This document shows, in pieces, positions 42,698 through 52,000 of a DNA stretch of 64,000 bases. The DNA lies in assembly GCA_019637225.1 (NCBI GenBank), contig JAHBWC010000016.1:39034-103033 (forward strand), in the 5' to 3' direction. The translations under genes were made by a program, and so were the position numbers. Within the stretch, counting starts at the first letter, position 1. Every line of letters starts with the position of its first letter. Below the pieces are notes generated by a model, which was not told the origin of the DNA, did not search any database, and saw only the letters and a list, made by a program, of their open reading frames with translations. Origin of the DNA: Labilithrix sp. GTDB taxonomy: Bacteria; Myxococcota_A; Polyangia; Polyangiales; Polyangiaceae.

Positions 42698-43704
42698 CCC
42701 AGCGCGCCCTGTCGACGCCGCCTCGCCTCCCGCCACGTTCGCTCCGCGCCTCGGTCGAGGGCAACGGCAGCTCGGTCGATCGCGCCTTCGGCGCCGTCGG
42801 CGCCGGCGCGGCGGGCGCGCTCGGCCTCGTCCTCGTCGGCGTGGCCGCGTCGGTCGCGCGCATCGCCTGGCCGAGCATCCAGGCGACGGGGCTCTCGTTC
42901 GTCACGACCAGCGTGTGGGACCCGTCGCGCGGCACCTACGGCGCGCTCGCGTTCGTCTTCGGGACGCTCGTCACCTCGTTCATCGCGCTCCTCCTCGCCG
43001 TGCCCGTCGCCCTCGGCGTCGCGGTGTTCCTGACCGATCTCGGCCCGCGTCGCCTCCAGCGACCGGTGTCGTCGCTCGTCGAGCTCCTGGCGGCGATCCC
43101 GAGCGTCGTCTACGGGCTCTGGGCCGCGCTGGTGCTCGCGCCGATCCTCCGAACGACCGTGCAACCGGCGCTCGCCGCGGTCGGCGGACCGCTCTTCAGC
43201 GGCCCGAACGTCGGCTTCGGCATCCTGTGCGCGTCGCTCGTCCTCGCGATCATGCTCCTGCCGACGATCGCGTCGGTCTCGCGGGACGTCCTCCGCGCCG
43301 TTCCCGCCGATCTCCGCGAGGGTGCGCTCGCGCTCGGCGCCACGCCGTGGGACGCGCTCCGGCTCGTGGTGTTCCCGCACGCGCGCCGCGGCATCTTCGG
43401 CGCCGTCCTCCTCGGGTTCGGCCGCGCGATCGGCGAGACCATGGCGGTCGCCGCCGTCGTCGGCAGCCGCGCGGACATCTCGCCGTCGCTCTTCGCGCCC
43501 GGCTACACGATGTCGAGCGTGATCGCGAACGAGTTCCCGGCGGCGTCCTCCGAGCTCCACGTCGCTGCGCTCGCGGAGGTGGGGCTCTTGCTCTTCGTCG
43601 TCACGGTCGCCTTCAACGTCGCCGCTCGCGTGCTCGTCGCCCGCTCGCGCGAGGGCTCGCCGCGCGCCTCGCAGGCGGGCGCCGGTTCGGGAGGGGCCGC
43701 ATGA
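42694..43704 (+). CDS. pstC: Phosphate ABC transporter permease
   Basis: The 336-residue permease has six or so membrane helices, including AGALGLVLVGVAASVARIAW, LVTSFIALLLAVPVALGVAV and VGFGILCASLVLAIMLLPTI. The EAA loop with ALALGATPWDALRLVVFPHA contacts PstB. ELLAAIPSVVYGLWA and GRAIGETMAVAAVVG are PstC signatures. The N-terminus carries a 35-residue cytoplasmic leader. It is part of an unbroken chain of 4-base overlaps with pstS and pstA. Confidence 0.94.
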   Translation: MTQRALSTPPRLPPRSLRASVEGNGSSVDRAFGAVGAGAAGALGLVLVGVAASVARIAWPSIQATGLSFVTTSVWDPSRGTYGALAFVFGTLVTSFIALLLAVPVALGVAVFLTDLGPRRLQRPVSSLVELLAAIPSVVYGLWAALVLAPILRTTVQPALAAVGGPLFSGPNVGFGILCASLVLAIMLLPTIASVSRDVLRAVPADLREGALALGATPWDALRLVVFPHARRGIFGAVLLGFGRAIGETMAVAAVVGSRADISPSLFAPGYTMSSVIANEFPAASSELHVAALAEVGLLLFVVTVAFNVAARVLVARSREGSPRASQAGAGSGGAA

Positions 43705-44546
43705 CGCCGGAGCTCGAGTCCGCGTACAGCGGCCGCAAGCTCGCCGCGCGCGCCGCGAAGACGGCGTCGAGCGTGGCGGTGGGGCTCGCGCTCCTGCCCT
43801 TGTTCGCCGTCCTCGCGTACGTGGCGAGCCAGGGCGCGCGGGCGCTCTCGGTCGCCTTCTTCACCGAGCCGATCGGCGTGCGCGGCGCCGGGATGGCGAA
43901 CGCGATCGTCGGCACGATCGAGCTCGTCTTCCTCGCCAGCGCGATGGGCATCCCGCTCGGCATCGCGGCGGGCCTCTACCTCGCGGAGTACGCGTCGACG
44001 CCGCTCGCACGCGCTGTCCGCTTCTCCGCCGACGTCCTCGCGGGGGTGCCGTCGATCCTCGTCGGCGTCGTGGTCTACGCCGTCGTCGTCGTCTGGATGA
44101 AGCAGTTTTCGGCCTTCGCAGGCGCGGCAGCGCTCGCGATCGTGATGCTCCCGCTCGTCACGCGGACGACGGACGAGCTCGCGCGCGCCGTGCCGGACTC
44201 CCTCCGCGAGGCGGCCCTCGCCCTCGGCGCGCCTCGGTGGCGCACGGCGATCTTCGTCGTCCTTCGCACCGCAGCCCCCGGGATACGCTCGGGCTGCCTG
44301 CTCGCCGTCGCGCGCGTGTCCGGCGAGACGGCGCCGCTCCTCTTCACCGCGTACAATAGCCGCTTCTTCAACGAGAGCCTCTTCGACCCCACGTCCACGC
44401 TCCAGGTGCAGATCTTCACGTACACGATGACGCCGAACGACGACTGGCATGCGCAGGCCTGGGCGGCGGCGCTCGTGCTCGTCGCGCTCGTCGTCGTGCT
44501 CAACGTGCTCGCGCGCCGTGTGCTCGCCGAGAGGGAGCCGGCGTGA
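43701..44546 (+). CDS. pstA: Phosphate ABC transporter permease
   Basis: The 281-residue second permease subunit shows [18 protein letters not shown] as its first helix, [20 protein letters not shown], and [20 protein letters not shown], the PstA signature. The EAA loop is [40 protein letters not shown] near 195-215 is conserved in PstA. The start ATG 43701 overlaps the pstC stop, and the end overlaps pstB (GTGA). Confidence 0.94.
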   Translation: MTPELESAYSGRKLAARAAKTASSVAVGLALLPLFAVLAYVASQGARALSVAFFTEPIGVRGAGMANAIVGTIELVFLASAMGIPLGIAAGLYLAEYASTPLARAVRFSADVLAGVPSILVGVVVYAVVVVWMKQFSAFAGAAALAIVMLPLVTRTTDELARAVPDSLREAALALGAPRWRTAIFVVLRTAAPGIRSGCLLAVARVSGETAPLLFTAYNSRFFNESLFDPTSTLQVQIFTYTMTPNDDWHAQAWAAALVLVALVVVLNVLARRVLAEREPA

Positions 44547-45367
44547 CCGCCGTGACCGACTCCGAGGCCAGCCTCCGGCTCCGCGGCGCGCGCGCCGAGG
44601 GCGGCGCCGAGGCCACGGCGAAGATGAGCGCCGCCGATCTCTCGGCGTGGTTCGGCGACAAGCAGGCGCTCCGCAGGATCACGCTCCCGCTCATCGAGCG
44701 CAAGGTCACGGCGATCATCGGCCCGTCGGGCTGCGGCAAGTCGACGTTCATCCGTTGCATGAACCGCATGCACGAGGTCGTCGCCGGCGCGCGCACCACG
44801 GGCGACGTCTTGCTCGACGGCAAGAGCGTCTACGGCGCCGACGTCGATCCGGTGCGCGTTCGCCGGCGCGTCGGCATGGTCTTCCAGAAGCCGAATCCGT
44901 TCCCGACGATGTCCGTGCGCGACAACGTCCTCGCCGGGCTGCGCCTCAGCGGCATCGAGCCGCCCGACGCGGACGCGCTGGTCGAAGAGGTGCTCGTCCA
45001 GGCGGCGCTCTGGGACGAGGTGAAGGACGCGCTCGACCGCCCTGGCGGCGCGCTGTCCGGCGGGCAACAGCAGCGCCTCTGCATCGCGCGCTGCCTGGCC
45101 CTCGAGCCCGAGGTCGTCTTGATGGACGAGCCGTGCTCGTCGCTCGATCCCATCGCGACGGCGAAGATCGAGGAGCTCATCCACGATCTCCGCGATCGGT
45201 ACACGATCGTCGTCGTGACCCACAGCATGCAGCAGGCCGCGCGCGTCTCGGACTACACGGCCTTCTTCTACGTCGGCGAGCTCGTGGAGTACGATCACGC
45301 CGACGTGATCTTCACGAAGCCGTCCGATCCGAGGACCGAGGACTACATCACGGGGCGCTTCGGCTGA
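44543..45367 (+). CDS. pstB: Phosphate ABC transporter ATPase
   Basis: The 274-residue ATPase has Walker [10 protein letters not shown] at 60-68, followed by [17 protein letters not shown], a PstB-specific text. The Q-loop is [15 protein letters not shown], the ABC signature [18 protein letters not shown] near 170-187, Walker [14 protein letters not shown] and the switch His [15 protein letters not shown]. An extra leader of about 28 residues precedes the usual start; GTG at 44543 is supported by the 4-base overlap with pstA. Confidence 0.95.
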   Translation: MTAVTDSEASLRLRGARAEGGAEATAKMSAADLSAWFGDKQALRRITLPLIERKVTAIIGPSGCGKSTFIRCMNRMHEVVAGARTTGDVLLDGKSVYGADVDPVRVRRRVGMVFQKPNPFPTMSVRDNVLAGLRLSGIEPPDADALVEEVLVQAALWDEVKDALDRPGGALSGGQQQRLCIARCLALEPEVVLMDEPCSSLDPIATAKIEELIHDLRDRYTIVVVTHSMQQAARVSDYTAFFYVGELVEYDHADVIFTKPSDPRTEDYITGRFG

Positions 45368-45398
45368 GCCGGACCTCCGAACGAAGCGAACACCGCCG

Positions 45399-46205
45399 AT
45401 GCCCCGCCTCCACACCGACCGCCTCTACGAAGGAGAGCTTCGCAAGATCCGAGAGATGCTCCTGATGATGGGGGCAAAGGTCGAGGAGATGCTCTCGCAC
45501 GCGATGCGCGCGCTGATCGAGCGGGACACCGAGCTCGCCGAGCGCACGCTCTACATCGATCGGCAGATCAACAGGCTCGAGATGGAGGTCGACGACCTCT
45601 GTCTCCGCGTCCTCGCGCGCCGCCAGCCGGTCGCGAGCGATCTCCGCTTCGTCACGATGGCGCTGAAGGTCGTCACCGACCTCGAGCGCATGGGCGACCT
45701 CGGCGTGAACATCTGCGAGCGCGTCGTCGAGCTCAACGAGGAGCCGCCGCTGAAGCCCTACGTCGAGGTCGTGAACATGGCCGAGGCCGCGCAGGAGATG
45801 CTGCGCGAGGGGCTCGACGCCTTCGTCGCGGGCGACGCCGAGCGGGCGCAGGCCATCGTCGAGCGCGACTCGAAGGTCGACGCGTACTACGGCGCGATCT
45901 TCCGCGAGCTTCTCACGTACATGATGGAGAACCCGCGCAACATCTTCCGCGCGACGCGGGTGCAGTCGATCGCCAAGTACATCGAGCGCATCGCCGACCA
46001 CGCGACGAACGTCGCCGAGATGGTCGTCTTCATGGTCCGCGGCAAGGACATCCGCCACGTCGGCAAGCTCGAGCGTCGCGGGGCGAGCCGAGGCGAGCCC
46101 GAGCTCGGTCGACGCTCTCCGCCGCCGCCGGAGGCCTCGGACTCCGACGCCTCGCTGCGCGACATGATGAGCGTCGCGCGCGGCCCTTCGAGCCGCAGGC
46201 CTTAG
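45399..46205 (+). CDS. phoU: Phosphate transport regulator PhoU
   Basis: The 268-residue protein has two PhoU three-helix repeats: YEGELRKIREMLLMMGAKVE with TLYIDRQINRLEMEVDDLCL, then EMLREGLDAFVAGDAERAQA. The E/DxxxD-type metal motifs (RMGDLGVNICERVVEL and YIERIADHATNVAEMVVFMV) are intact. It links PstSCAB to PhoR and represses the regulon when phosphate is plentiful. About 45 C-terminal residues (RRGASRGEPELGRRSPPPPE onward) are extra, disordered and charged. It follows pstB by 31 bases and ends the operon. Confidence 0.93.
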   Translation: MPRLHTDRLYEGELRKIREMLLMMGAKVEEMLSHAMRALIERDTELAERTLYIDRQINRLEMEVDDLCLRVLARRQPVASDLRFVTMALKVVTDLERMGDLGVNICERVVELNEEPPLKPYVEVVNMAEAAQEMLREGLDAFVAGDAERAQAIVERDSKVDAYYGAIFRELLTYMMENPRNIFRATRVQSIAKYIERIADHATNVAEMVVFMVRGKDIRHVGKLERRGASRGEPELGRRSPPPPEASDSDASLRDMMSVARGPSSRRP

Positions 46206-46260
46206 AACCGGACACCCTGATTGCGGCCGGCTCGGGCGAGCCCACGTGCGTCGACGAGCG

Positions 46261-47733
46261 TCAGATCGCTTCGGCCTCGACGGCGCGGCGAAGATCGTCG
46301 AGCGACGGGACGCTCGCGGCCTTGTAGCCGAGCTCCGTCGCGGCGGCGCGGACCCAGCCGATCTGCTCCTCGACCCGCTCCGGCGCGGTGCCGCCGCTGC
46401 TCTTCTTCGCGGCGACGGCGACGCGCGGGTCGACGACCGCGAGGACGGCCTCGTCGAACGCCGCGTGCACCGACTTCGCCGCGTCGAGCCCGATCGCCGC
46501 GAGGTCGACGCCGCGCTCGCGCGCGAGGTGAACGAGCTGGCCCGTGGCCTTGTAGGCTTCGCGGAAGGGCATGCCCTTGCGCACGAGCGCCTCGGCGATG
46601 TCGGTCGCCTGCGTGGAGCCGTCGGACACGGCGGCGAGGCAGCGCGCGGGGTCGAAAGAGAGGTGCGCGATCGCCGCGCGGACGGCGCCCGTCGCGCCGC
46701 GGACGAGCGGGCCGGTGTCGAGCGCCGCCTGCCGATCGTCCTGGAGGTCGCGGTTGTAACCGGTGGGCAGGCCGCGCACGAGCGTGAGCATCGCCATGAC
46801 GTTGCCGACGCCGCGCGACGCCTTCGCGCGCACGAGCTCGAAGATGTCCGGGTTCTTCTTCTGCGGCATCATGCTCGAGCCCGCCGCGACGGCGTCGCCG
46901 ATGCGCAGGAACGCGAACTCGCTCGTCGTGAAGTCGATCACGTCCGTCGAGAGCCGCGAGAGCGCGAGCAGGACACGGGCGCCTGCCCACGTCCAGTCGA
47001 GGACGAAGTCGCGATCGCCGATCGTGTCGAGCGCGTTGGCGGTCACGCCCGAGAAGCCGAGGAGGTGCGCGACGACGCTCCGGTCGATCGGGAGCGACGT
47101 GCCCGAGCACGCGCCGGAGCCGAGCGGCGACTCGTTCGTGTGCGACACGGCCTGGGCGAGCACGTCGGCCGCGCGGAGGAGCTGCATCGACCACGCGCAG
47201 ACGAGGAACGCCGCCGAGACGGGCTGCGCGCGCTGCCGATGCGTGTACGCCGGGAGGATCACGTCCTTCTCGCGCGCCGCCCGATCGGCGAGCTCGCTCG
47301 CGAGCGCCGCGACGTCCGCGAGGGTGCGGGCCGCCTGGTCGCGCACGTGGAGCCGAAGGTCGAGCGAGACCTGATCGTTGCGGGAGCGCGCGGTGTGCAG
47401 GCGCTTGCCGACGTCGCCGAGCTCTTGCGTGAGCCGGGCCTCGATCGCCATGTGGACGTCTTCTTCGCCACCTTCGAGGACGAGCTTGCCCGCGGCCGCG
47501 TCGTCGTACATCGCGAGGAGCGAGGCGCGGAGCTTCCGCGCGTCGTCGGGCTCGAGGAGCCCGACCTTGCGGAGCATCGTGACGTGCGCCGCGCTGCCGA
47601 GGATGTCCTCGCGCACGAACGACCGGTCGTGGTCGAGCGATGAGCTCCAGGCGAGGAGCTCGGGGATCATCTCCACGCGCCCGGTCGCGTCCGTTCGTGC
47701 GATCCCGCTCGCCTTGTCCGCGCCTTTCGCCAT
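46261..47733 (-). CDS. argH: Argininosuccinate lyase
   Basis: The 490-residue enzyme releases arginine and fumarate from argininosuccinate. Signatures are KRLHTARSRNDQVSLDLRLH, TNESPLGSGACSGTSLPIDR and AAGSSMMPQKKNPDIFELVR, the superfamily loop with catalytic Ser. I start it at ATG 47731-47733, preceded by AAAGGAG nine bases upstream; the frame is open 11 codons further. The N-terminus differs from the usual ArgH opening KLWGGRF, reading GRVEMIPELLAWSSSLDHDR instead. No other arginine gene is next to it. Confidence 0.92.
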   Translation of the reverse strand: MAKGADKASGIARTDATGRVEMIPELLAWSSSLDHDRSFVREDILGSAAHVTMLRKVGLLEPDDARKLRASLLAMYDDAAAGKLVLEGGEEDVHMAIEARLTQELGDVGKRLHTARSRNDQVSLDLRLHVRDQAARTLADVAALASELADRAAREKDVILPAYTHRQRAQPVSAAFLVCAWSMQLLRAADVLAQAVSHTNESPLGSGACSGTSLPIDRSVVAHLLGFSGVTANALDTIGDRDFVLDWTWAGARVLLALSRLSTDVIDFTTSEFAFLRIGDAVAAGSSMMPQKKNPDIFELVRAKASRGVGNVMAMLTLVRGLPTGYNRDLQDDRQAALDTGPLVRGATGAVRAAIAHLSFDPARCLAAVSDGSTQATDIAEALVRKGMPFREAYKATGQLVHLARERGVDLAAIGLDAAKSVHAAFDEAVLAVVDPRVAVAAKKSSGGTAPERVEEQIGWVRAAATELGYKAASVPSLDDLRRAVEAEAI

Positions 47734-47827
47734 GTCGGCGGGCTCCTTTCCCGTTCCGGGGGTCACGACACAGCTATGACCGCCGCTTCACAGTGACCCG
47801 CGCCGCGGATCACACCGCGTCGTCGCG

Positions 47828-48040
47828 TCAGTGCTCTCCGGCCGCTCCAGCGTTCGCGCCCGGCGCGCTGCCCGCGGGCTGCTCGCCCGGCTGGGTAGAC
47901 GACGGCGACAGGCCCCAGATGAGCCCGGCAATGAGGAACAGGACCGCGCCGAGCGCGCTCAGCCACATCGGCGTCTTCGGCTCGGGCGGCGCCGGCGGCG
48001 CGTGGTGGTGATCGCTCGGATTTCCGTGCGTTTCGCTCAT
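47828..48040 (-). CDS. Small single-pass membrane protein (70 aa)
   Basis: ATG at 48038-48040 starts MSETHGNPSDHHHAPPAPPE. A single helix (PMWLSALGAVLFLIAGLIWG) lies in the centre, followed by a Ser/Pro/Gly tail ending AAGEH. The His-rich stretch is short. No family recognised, but the layout is typical of small envelope proteins. It sits upstream of argH in the same direction with about 95 bases between. Confidence 0.6.
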   Translation of the reverse strand: MSETHGNPSDHHHAPPAPPEPKTPMWLSALGAVLFLIAGLIWGLSPSSTQPGEQPAGSAPGANAGAAGEH

Positions 48041-48192
48041 TCCACTGGACCTCGCCGCTTGTTTCCCACACGGGGGCGCGCCAGGTCAAGGCTCGGGAGG
48101 GGGCGGGCGCGCCTTCGACCGTCCCGGCCGGTCCGCGGGCCGTCGCCTGGGGGCGTCGTTCGGCACGGCGAGTGCTAGATTTCCTGGACCCC

Positions 48193-49245
48193 ATGTCCCG
48201 AAGCGCCCTCCTCCCCGCGTCGCTCCTCGGTGGTCTCCTCGTCCTCGCCGGGCTCCCCGCGCGCGCGGCTCCGGCGGCGCCCGCGTCCCTGCCGTCGCTG
48301 CCGGGGGAAGGCTCCGAGGCGAGCGGAGGCACGATCGACCTCGAGCAGCTTCGCCGGGGCGTCGTGCAGATCGAGCAGGGCGGTCGCCCGATGGCGGTCG
48401 GGACGGTGCTCTCGAAGGATGGGCGGGTGCTCACGTCCCTCTCCGGGCTCGGCGCGGTCGAAAACCCGGACATTCGCTACGCGGACAACACGGTCGTGAA
48501 GGCGAAGATCGGTCACAAGGACAAGGGCTGGGATCTCGCGCTCCTCATTCCGCAGTCGGGAAAGTGGCTCGACGGCCTCATGCCGACCGACGCCGACCCG
48601 ACCGGCGTGGACCTCAAGGCGTTCCTCCCGAAGGCCGGCAAGCTCGCCGCCGCCGGGATCAACCTCAAAGGGCGCACCGACGCCCGGACGAAGGAGGGCG
48701 ACCCGCTCGCGAGCGCGCTCGACCTCGATCTCAAGGGAATTCCGGGGATCCCCGGCGCTCCGCTGCTGGACCCGAACGGCAAGGTCGTCGGCGTCCTGGT
48801 CCGCGCTTGCAAGGAAATGGCCGCGCCCGCCGCGCCGCCCCGGTCGGACAAGGCCGACGCCGGCAAGAAGGCCCCGCCGCCGTGCTCCCCGATCACGATC
48901 GGCGCGCCGGTCACCGCCCTCCGAGGCTTCCTGATGAAGACCCCGACCACGGCCGTCCAGCCGGCGCCGTGGCTCGGCCTCGGCGGCGCGCCGACGGAGT
49001 CGGGCAGCGTCAAGGGCGTTCGGGTCGTGGGCGTCGCGCCCGGCAGCCCCGCGGAGAAGGCGGGCCTGACGGCGGCCAGCGAGAACCCGGACACCATCGT
49101 CGCCGTCGACGGCCAGCCCGTCGAGACCCCCGAGCAGCTCGCCGACGTCATCGCCAAGCGCGCAATCGGGCAGAGCGTCAAGCTTCTCGTGTTCAGCCAG
49201 GGCAAGTTCCGTGAGGCGGCTGTCACGCTCCGTGCAGCACCCTGA
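48193..49245 (+). CDS. Trypsin-fold pseudo-protease with PDZ domain
   Basis: From ATG 48193 the 350-residue protein has a signal peptide (MSRSALLPASLLGGLLVLAG) and a DegP/HtrA-like fold, but the catalytic residues look replaced. The His position reads VLTSLSGLGAV instead of VLTNxHV, and the nucleophile loop IPGIPGAPLLDPNG lacks the GNSGGPL serine; WDLALL keeps the Asp. A C-terminal PDZ domain follows: PWLGLGGAP, VVGVAPGSPAEKAGL, TIVAVDGQPVETPEQLADVI. It probably binds peptides without cutting them. It precedes the PP2C gene by about 55 bases. Confidence 0.82.
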   Translation: MSRSALLPASLLGGLLVLAGLPARAAPAAPASLPSLPGEGSEASGGTIDLEQLRRGVVQIEQGGRPMAVGTVLSKDGRVLTSLSGLGAVENPDIRYADNTVVKAKIGHKDKGWDLALLIPQSGKWLDGLMPTDADPTGVDLKAFLPKAGKLAAAGINLKGRTDARTKEGDPLASALDLDLKGIPGIPGAPLLDPNGKVVGVLVRACKEMAAPAAPPRSDKADAGKKAPPPCSPITIGAPVTALRGFLMKTPTTAVQPAPWLGLGGAPTESGSVKGVRVVGVAPGSPAEKAGLTAASENPDTIVAVDGQPVETPEQLADVIAKRAIGQSVKLLVFSQGKFREAAVTLRAAP

Positions 49246-49299
49246 CTTGGCTCCGAACTGATTGACAGGGGCCCTCGGTCCCTGTTGGAGTCCTTGGCC

Positions 49300-50079
49300 G
49301 TGGGACTGCGCATCGAAGTTGCCGGCGAGACGAACGTCGGCATGAAGCGGACGCACAACGAGGACAATTTCGCGATCATCGAGGACAGCGGCCTCTACAT
49401 CGTCGCGGACGGCATGGGCGGTCACGCGTCGGGCGAGGTCGCGAGCAAGATGGCCGTCGACTCGTTGAAGGAGTTCTTCGCCGCCACGGCGCAGGACCCC
49501 GAGCGGACCTGGCCTTACAAGATGGACCGGTCCAAGGGGTACGAGGAGAACCGGCTCATCACCGGGATCAAGCTCGCGAACCTCCGCATCTACGAGACCG
49601 CGCAGCGCGACGCCGGCAAGCGCGGCATGGGCACCACCATCGTCGTGCTCTTCGCGGTCGAGGACGGCGTCTACGTCGCGCACGTCGGCGACTCGCGCGG
49701 CTACCGCTTCCGCGACGGCAAGATCGAGCAGCTCACCGAGGACCACTCGCTGCTCAACGACTACATCAAGATGAAGCGGCTCACGGCCGAGGAGATCGCG
49801 AACTTCCCGCACAAGAACGTCATCGTTCGTGCGCTCGGCATGAAGGACACGGTCAAGGTCGACACCCGCTTCGAGTCGCCGCGCGCGAACGACGTCTACC
49901 TGCTCTGCTCCGACGGCCTCTCGGGCCCGGTCGAGGACCCGGAGATGCTCGAGATCATCACGCGCCACAGCGACCTCAAGGTGGCCGCGTCGAAGATGAT
50001 CGAGCGCGCCAACGAGAACGGCGGGCCCGACAACATCACGGTCATCCTCGCGCGCTGGGTCGAAGACCGGCCCGGCTGA
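49300..50079 (+). CDS. PP2C-family protein Ser/Thr phosphatase
   Basis: The phosphatase contains all main PPM motifs: GMKRTHNEDNF (metal Asp), YIVADGMGGHASGEVAS, GTTIVVLFAVEDGVYVAHVG then DSRGYRFRDGK, LCSDGLSGPV, and ENGGPDNITVILARW. There is no membrane segment, so it is cytoplasmic. It would reverse Hanks-kinase phosphorylation such as that by the kinase at 54133-55572. GTG 49300, with GGAG nine bases upstream, is the likeliest start; TTG at 49285 and 49294 are alternatives. Confidence 0.9.
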   Translation: MGLRIEVAGETNVGMKRTHNEDNFAIIEDSGLYIVADGMGGHASGEVASKMAVDSLKEFFAATAQDPERTWPYKMDRSKGYEENRLITGIKLANLRIYETAQRDAGKRGMGTTIVVLFAVEDGVYVAHVGDSRGYRFRDGKIEQLTEDHSLLNDYIKMKRLTAEEIANFPHKNVIVRALGMKDTVKVDTRFESPRANDVYLLCSDGLSGPVEDPEMLEIITRHSDLKVAASKMIERANENGGPDNITVILARWVEDRPG

Positions 50080-50088
50080 CGGGTCGCT

Positions 50089-51522
50089 TCAGGTCGGCCT
50101 CGGCCGGTGGTGCCTGAGCGTCAGGCGCCGCGTGGCTTGCTCGAGCGGGCCGACCCGCGGCGTCGCGGCCTTCGGGAGCTCGAACCAGAAGAGGCTGCCT
50201 GCCCCGTCGTTCGGCGCGGCGCCGACCTTGCCGCCGTGCGCCTCGACGAGCCGGCGCACCGTCGCGAGGCCGAGCCCGAGCCCAGGGAGCGCGGACTCGG
50301 CGGCGCGCAGGTACGGGTCGAAGATCCGCTCTCTCATCTCCTTCGGCAGGCCGGGGCCGGTGTCGCGCACCTCGAAGCGGACGGACTCGGCCAGCTCGCG
50401 CGCGCGGATGTCGACCTTTCGCTCCGGCGCGCAGCCCATGTTCTTGATCGCGTTCCCGACGAGGTTCGAGAGGATGCTGATCAAGACGCCGGGGCTCGAG
50501 GCAACGAACACCGACGGATCGGGCTTCTCGAGCGACAGGGTGATCCCGCTCTCAGCCGCGGAGCTGCTCATCTCGTCGACGACGCCGCTCATGACCTCGG
50601 CGGCGTTGGTCGCGGCGCTCTCCTGCGGCGGCGCCCCGGACCGCGCGAAGATGAGCAGGCCGTCCACGAGCTGCCCCACCCGCTGGAGCGTCTTGCTCGC
50701 GCGGTCGAGCACGCCCCGCGAGAGGGCCTCGGGATCGCGCTTGGTCAGCTCGAGGGCGAGCCCGACGGCCGCGAGCGGGCTCCGGATGTCGTGAGCGACG
50801 CGTCCGGCGAAGTGCTCCATCTCGGTGACGCGTCCCTCCATCAGGCTCGTGAAGCGCCGGAGCACGCGCACCATCATGAGGGCCACGGCGCTCGCCAGGA
50901 GGACGCTGAGCGCGATCAGGAACGCGAGGATCGACTGGGACGACGTCCGGATCGACCTGATCTCGGCGCCGAGCGTCGACGACTGCCGGGCGTTCAGGTC
51001 GATGTTCTCCACGAACGTCTCGTCGAGCTGGTCGAGCGCCGGCTCCGTCCGCGCGAGCAGCTCGGTGGCCGCGCCCGCCTTGTCGCCCGTATCCAGCCGG
51101 ACGAGCACGCGGTCCATCGACGTGTTCATCGTGGAGCTGCGGAGGCCGATCCGGTCCTGGAGCGCCTTCTCGCCGGGGTAGGTGGGGAGCTCGAGGCAGC
51201 GCTGCGTGTCCCGCGCGAGGTCGTCGCGCGATTCGCGGAGCTCGGCCATGTCGCTCTGGACGTGGCGGGGGCCGGCGCTGGTCAATCGCTCGAGGAGCAT
51301 CTGGATCTGACGGAGCTCCGTTCGCACGCGCGACAGGCACGCGATCGACGGGAGCGCGTTCGTCGTGATGCTCTCGGCGGCCGCCTCGATTCCGCGCGCG
51401 CGGTGCTCGGCCACGCTGGTGGCGGCGATGAAGCTCGCGACCGTGAGGAAGAACGAGGCGATGAGCAGCCAGACGACGCGAACGGAGCGCCGCGCGCGGT
51501 CGTGGGTGGAGGACCAGCTCAT
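50089..51522 (-). CDS. Membrane sensor histidine kinase
   Basis: The 477-residue protein has two membrane helices (VVWLLIASFFLTVASFIAAT near 16-35 and SILAFLIALSVLLASAVALM near 197-216) around a helical sensor domain of about 160 residues (a four-helix-bundle type). H244 is the phospho-acceptor (RVAHDIRSPLAAVGLALEL). The N box is LVGNAIKNMG and the G boxes are VRDTGPGLPKE and LGLGLATVRRLV. Its ATG overlaps the TGA of the upstream response regulator by 4 bases, so the pair is coupled. The HAMP domain appears missing, replaced by a short linker. Confidence 0.88.
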   Translation of the reverse strand: MSWSSTHDRARRSVRVVWLLIASFFLTVASFIAATSVAEHRARGIEAAAESITTNALPSIACLSRVRTELRQIQMLLERLTSAGPRHVQSDMAELRESRDDLARDTQRCLELPTYPGEKALQDRIGLRSSTMNTSMDRVLVRLDTGDKAGAATELLARTEPALDQLDETFVENIDLNARQSSTLGAEIRSIRTSSQSILAFLIALSVLLASAVALMMVRVLRRFTSLMEGRVTEMEHFAGRVAHDIRSPLAAVGLALELTKRDPEALSRGVLDRASKTLQRVGQLVDGLLIFARSGAPPQESAATNAAEVMSGVVDEMSSSAAESGITLSLEKPDPSVFVASSPGVLISILSNLVGNAIKNMGCAPERKVDIRARELAESVRFEVRDTGPGLPKEMRERIFDPYLRAAESALPGLGLGLATVRRLVEAHGGKVGAAPNDGAGSLFWFELPKAATPRVGPLEQATRRLTLRHHRPRPT

Positions 51523-51920
51523 GGCCGCTTCTCCGGGAGGTGAGGGTGCGGCGCCGCGCGCTCGCGCAGCACCTGCTGGATCAGGTGCGTCAGGACCATC
51601 GGATCGTAAGGCTTCGGCAGGAAGTAACGCGTCCCGACCTCGGCCGCGACGCTGTCGAGGTCGAGGACGCCCGAGCAGAGGATGATCGGGATGCTCTCGA
51701 GACCGCGATCGCGGAGGAACATCTCGAGCGCCATCTCCGGCCCGCTCAGCGAAGGCATCTCGACGTCGAGCACGACCAGGTCCGGTCGCCGATCGCGGAG
51801 CAGGGTGAGCCCTTCCATGCCGTTGCTCGCGACGCGCGTGGCGTGCCCGTCGAAGCGGAGGAGCTCCGACAGGAGGTCAGCAGTCTCGGCGTCGTCGTCG
51901 ACGATCAGCAAATCCGCCAT
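51519..51920 (-). CDS. Stand-alone response regulator receiver
   Basis: The 133-residue protein is a single CheY-like domain: LLIVDDDAET, phospho-acceptor D52 (LVVLDVEMPS), T/S in IPIILCSGVLD and K in YFLPKPYDP. It has no output domain, so it acts through protein contacts or a phosphorelay. It is transcribed first, overlapping the kinase gene by 4 bases. The kinase is the obvious phospho-donor or target. Confidence 0.88.
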   Translation of the reverse strand: MADLLIVDDDAETADLLSELLRFDGHATRVASNGMEGLTLLRDRRPDLVVLDVEMPSLSGPEMALEMFLRDRGLESIPIILCSGVLDLDSVAAEVGTRYFLPKPYDPMVLTHLIQQVLRERAAPHPHLPEKRP

Positions 51921-52000
51921 CGCAGCGCTCGCTTCTCGCTCGGCGTCCCTCGGGGCGGGGAAGCCTCACTCGGAGCTCGCACTTCTCGTACCAGGCGTGC

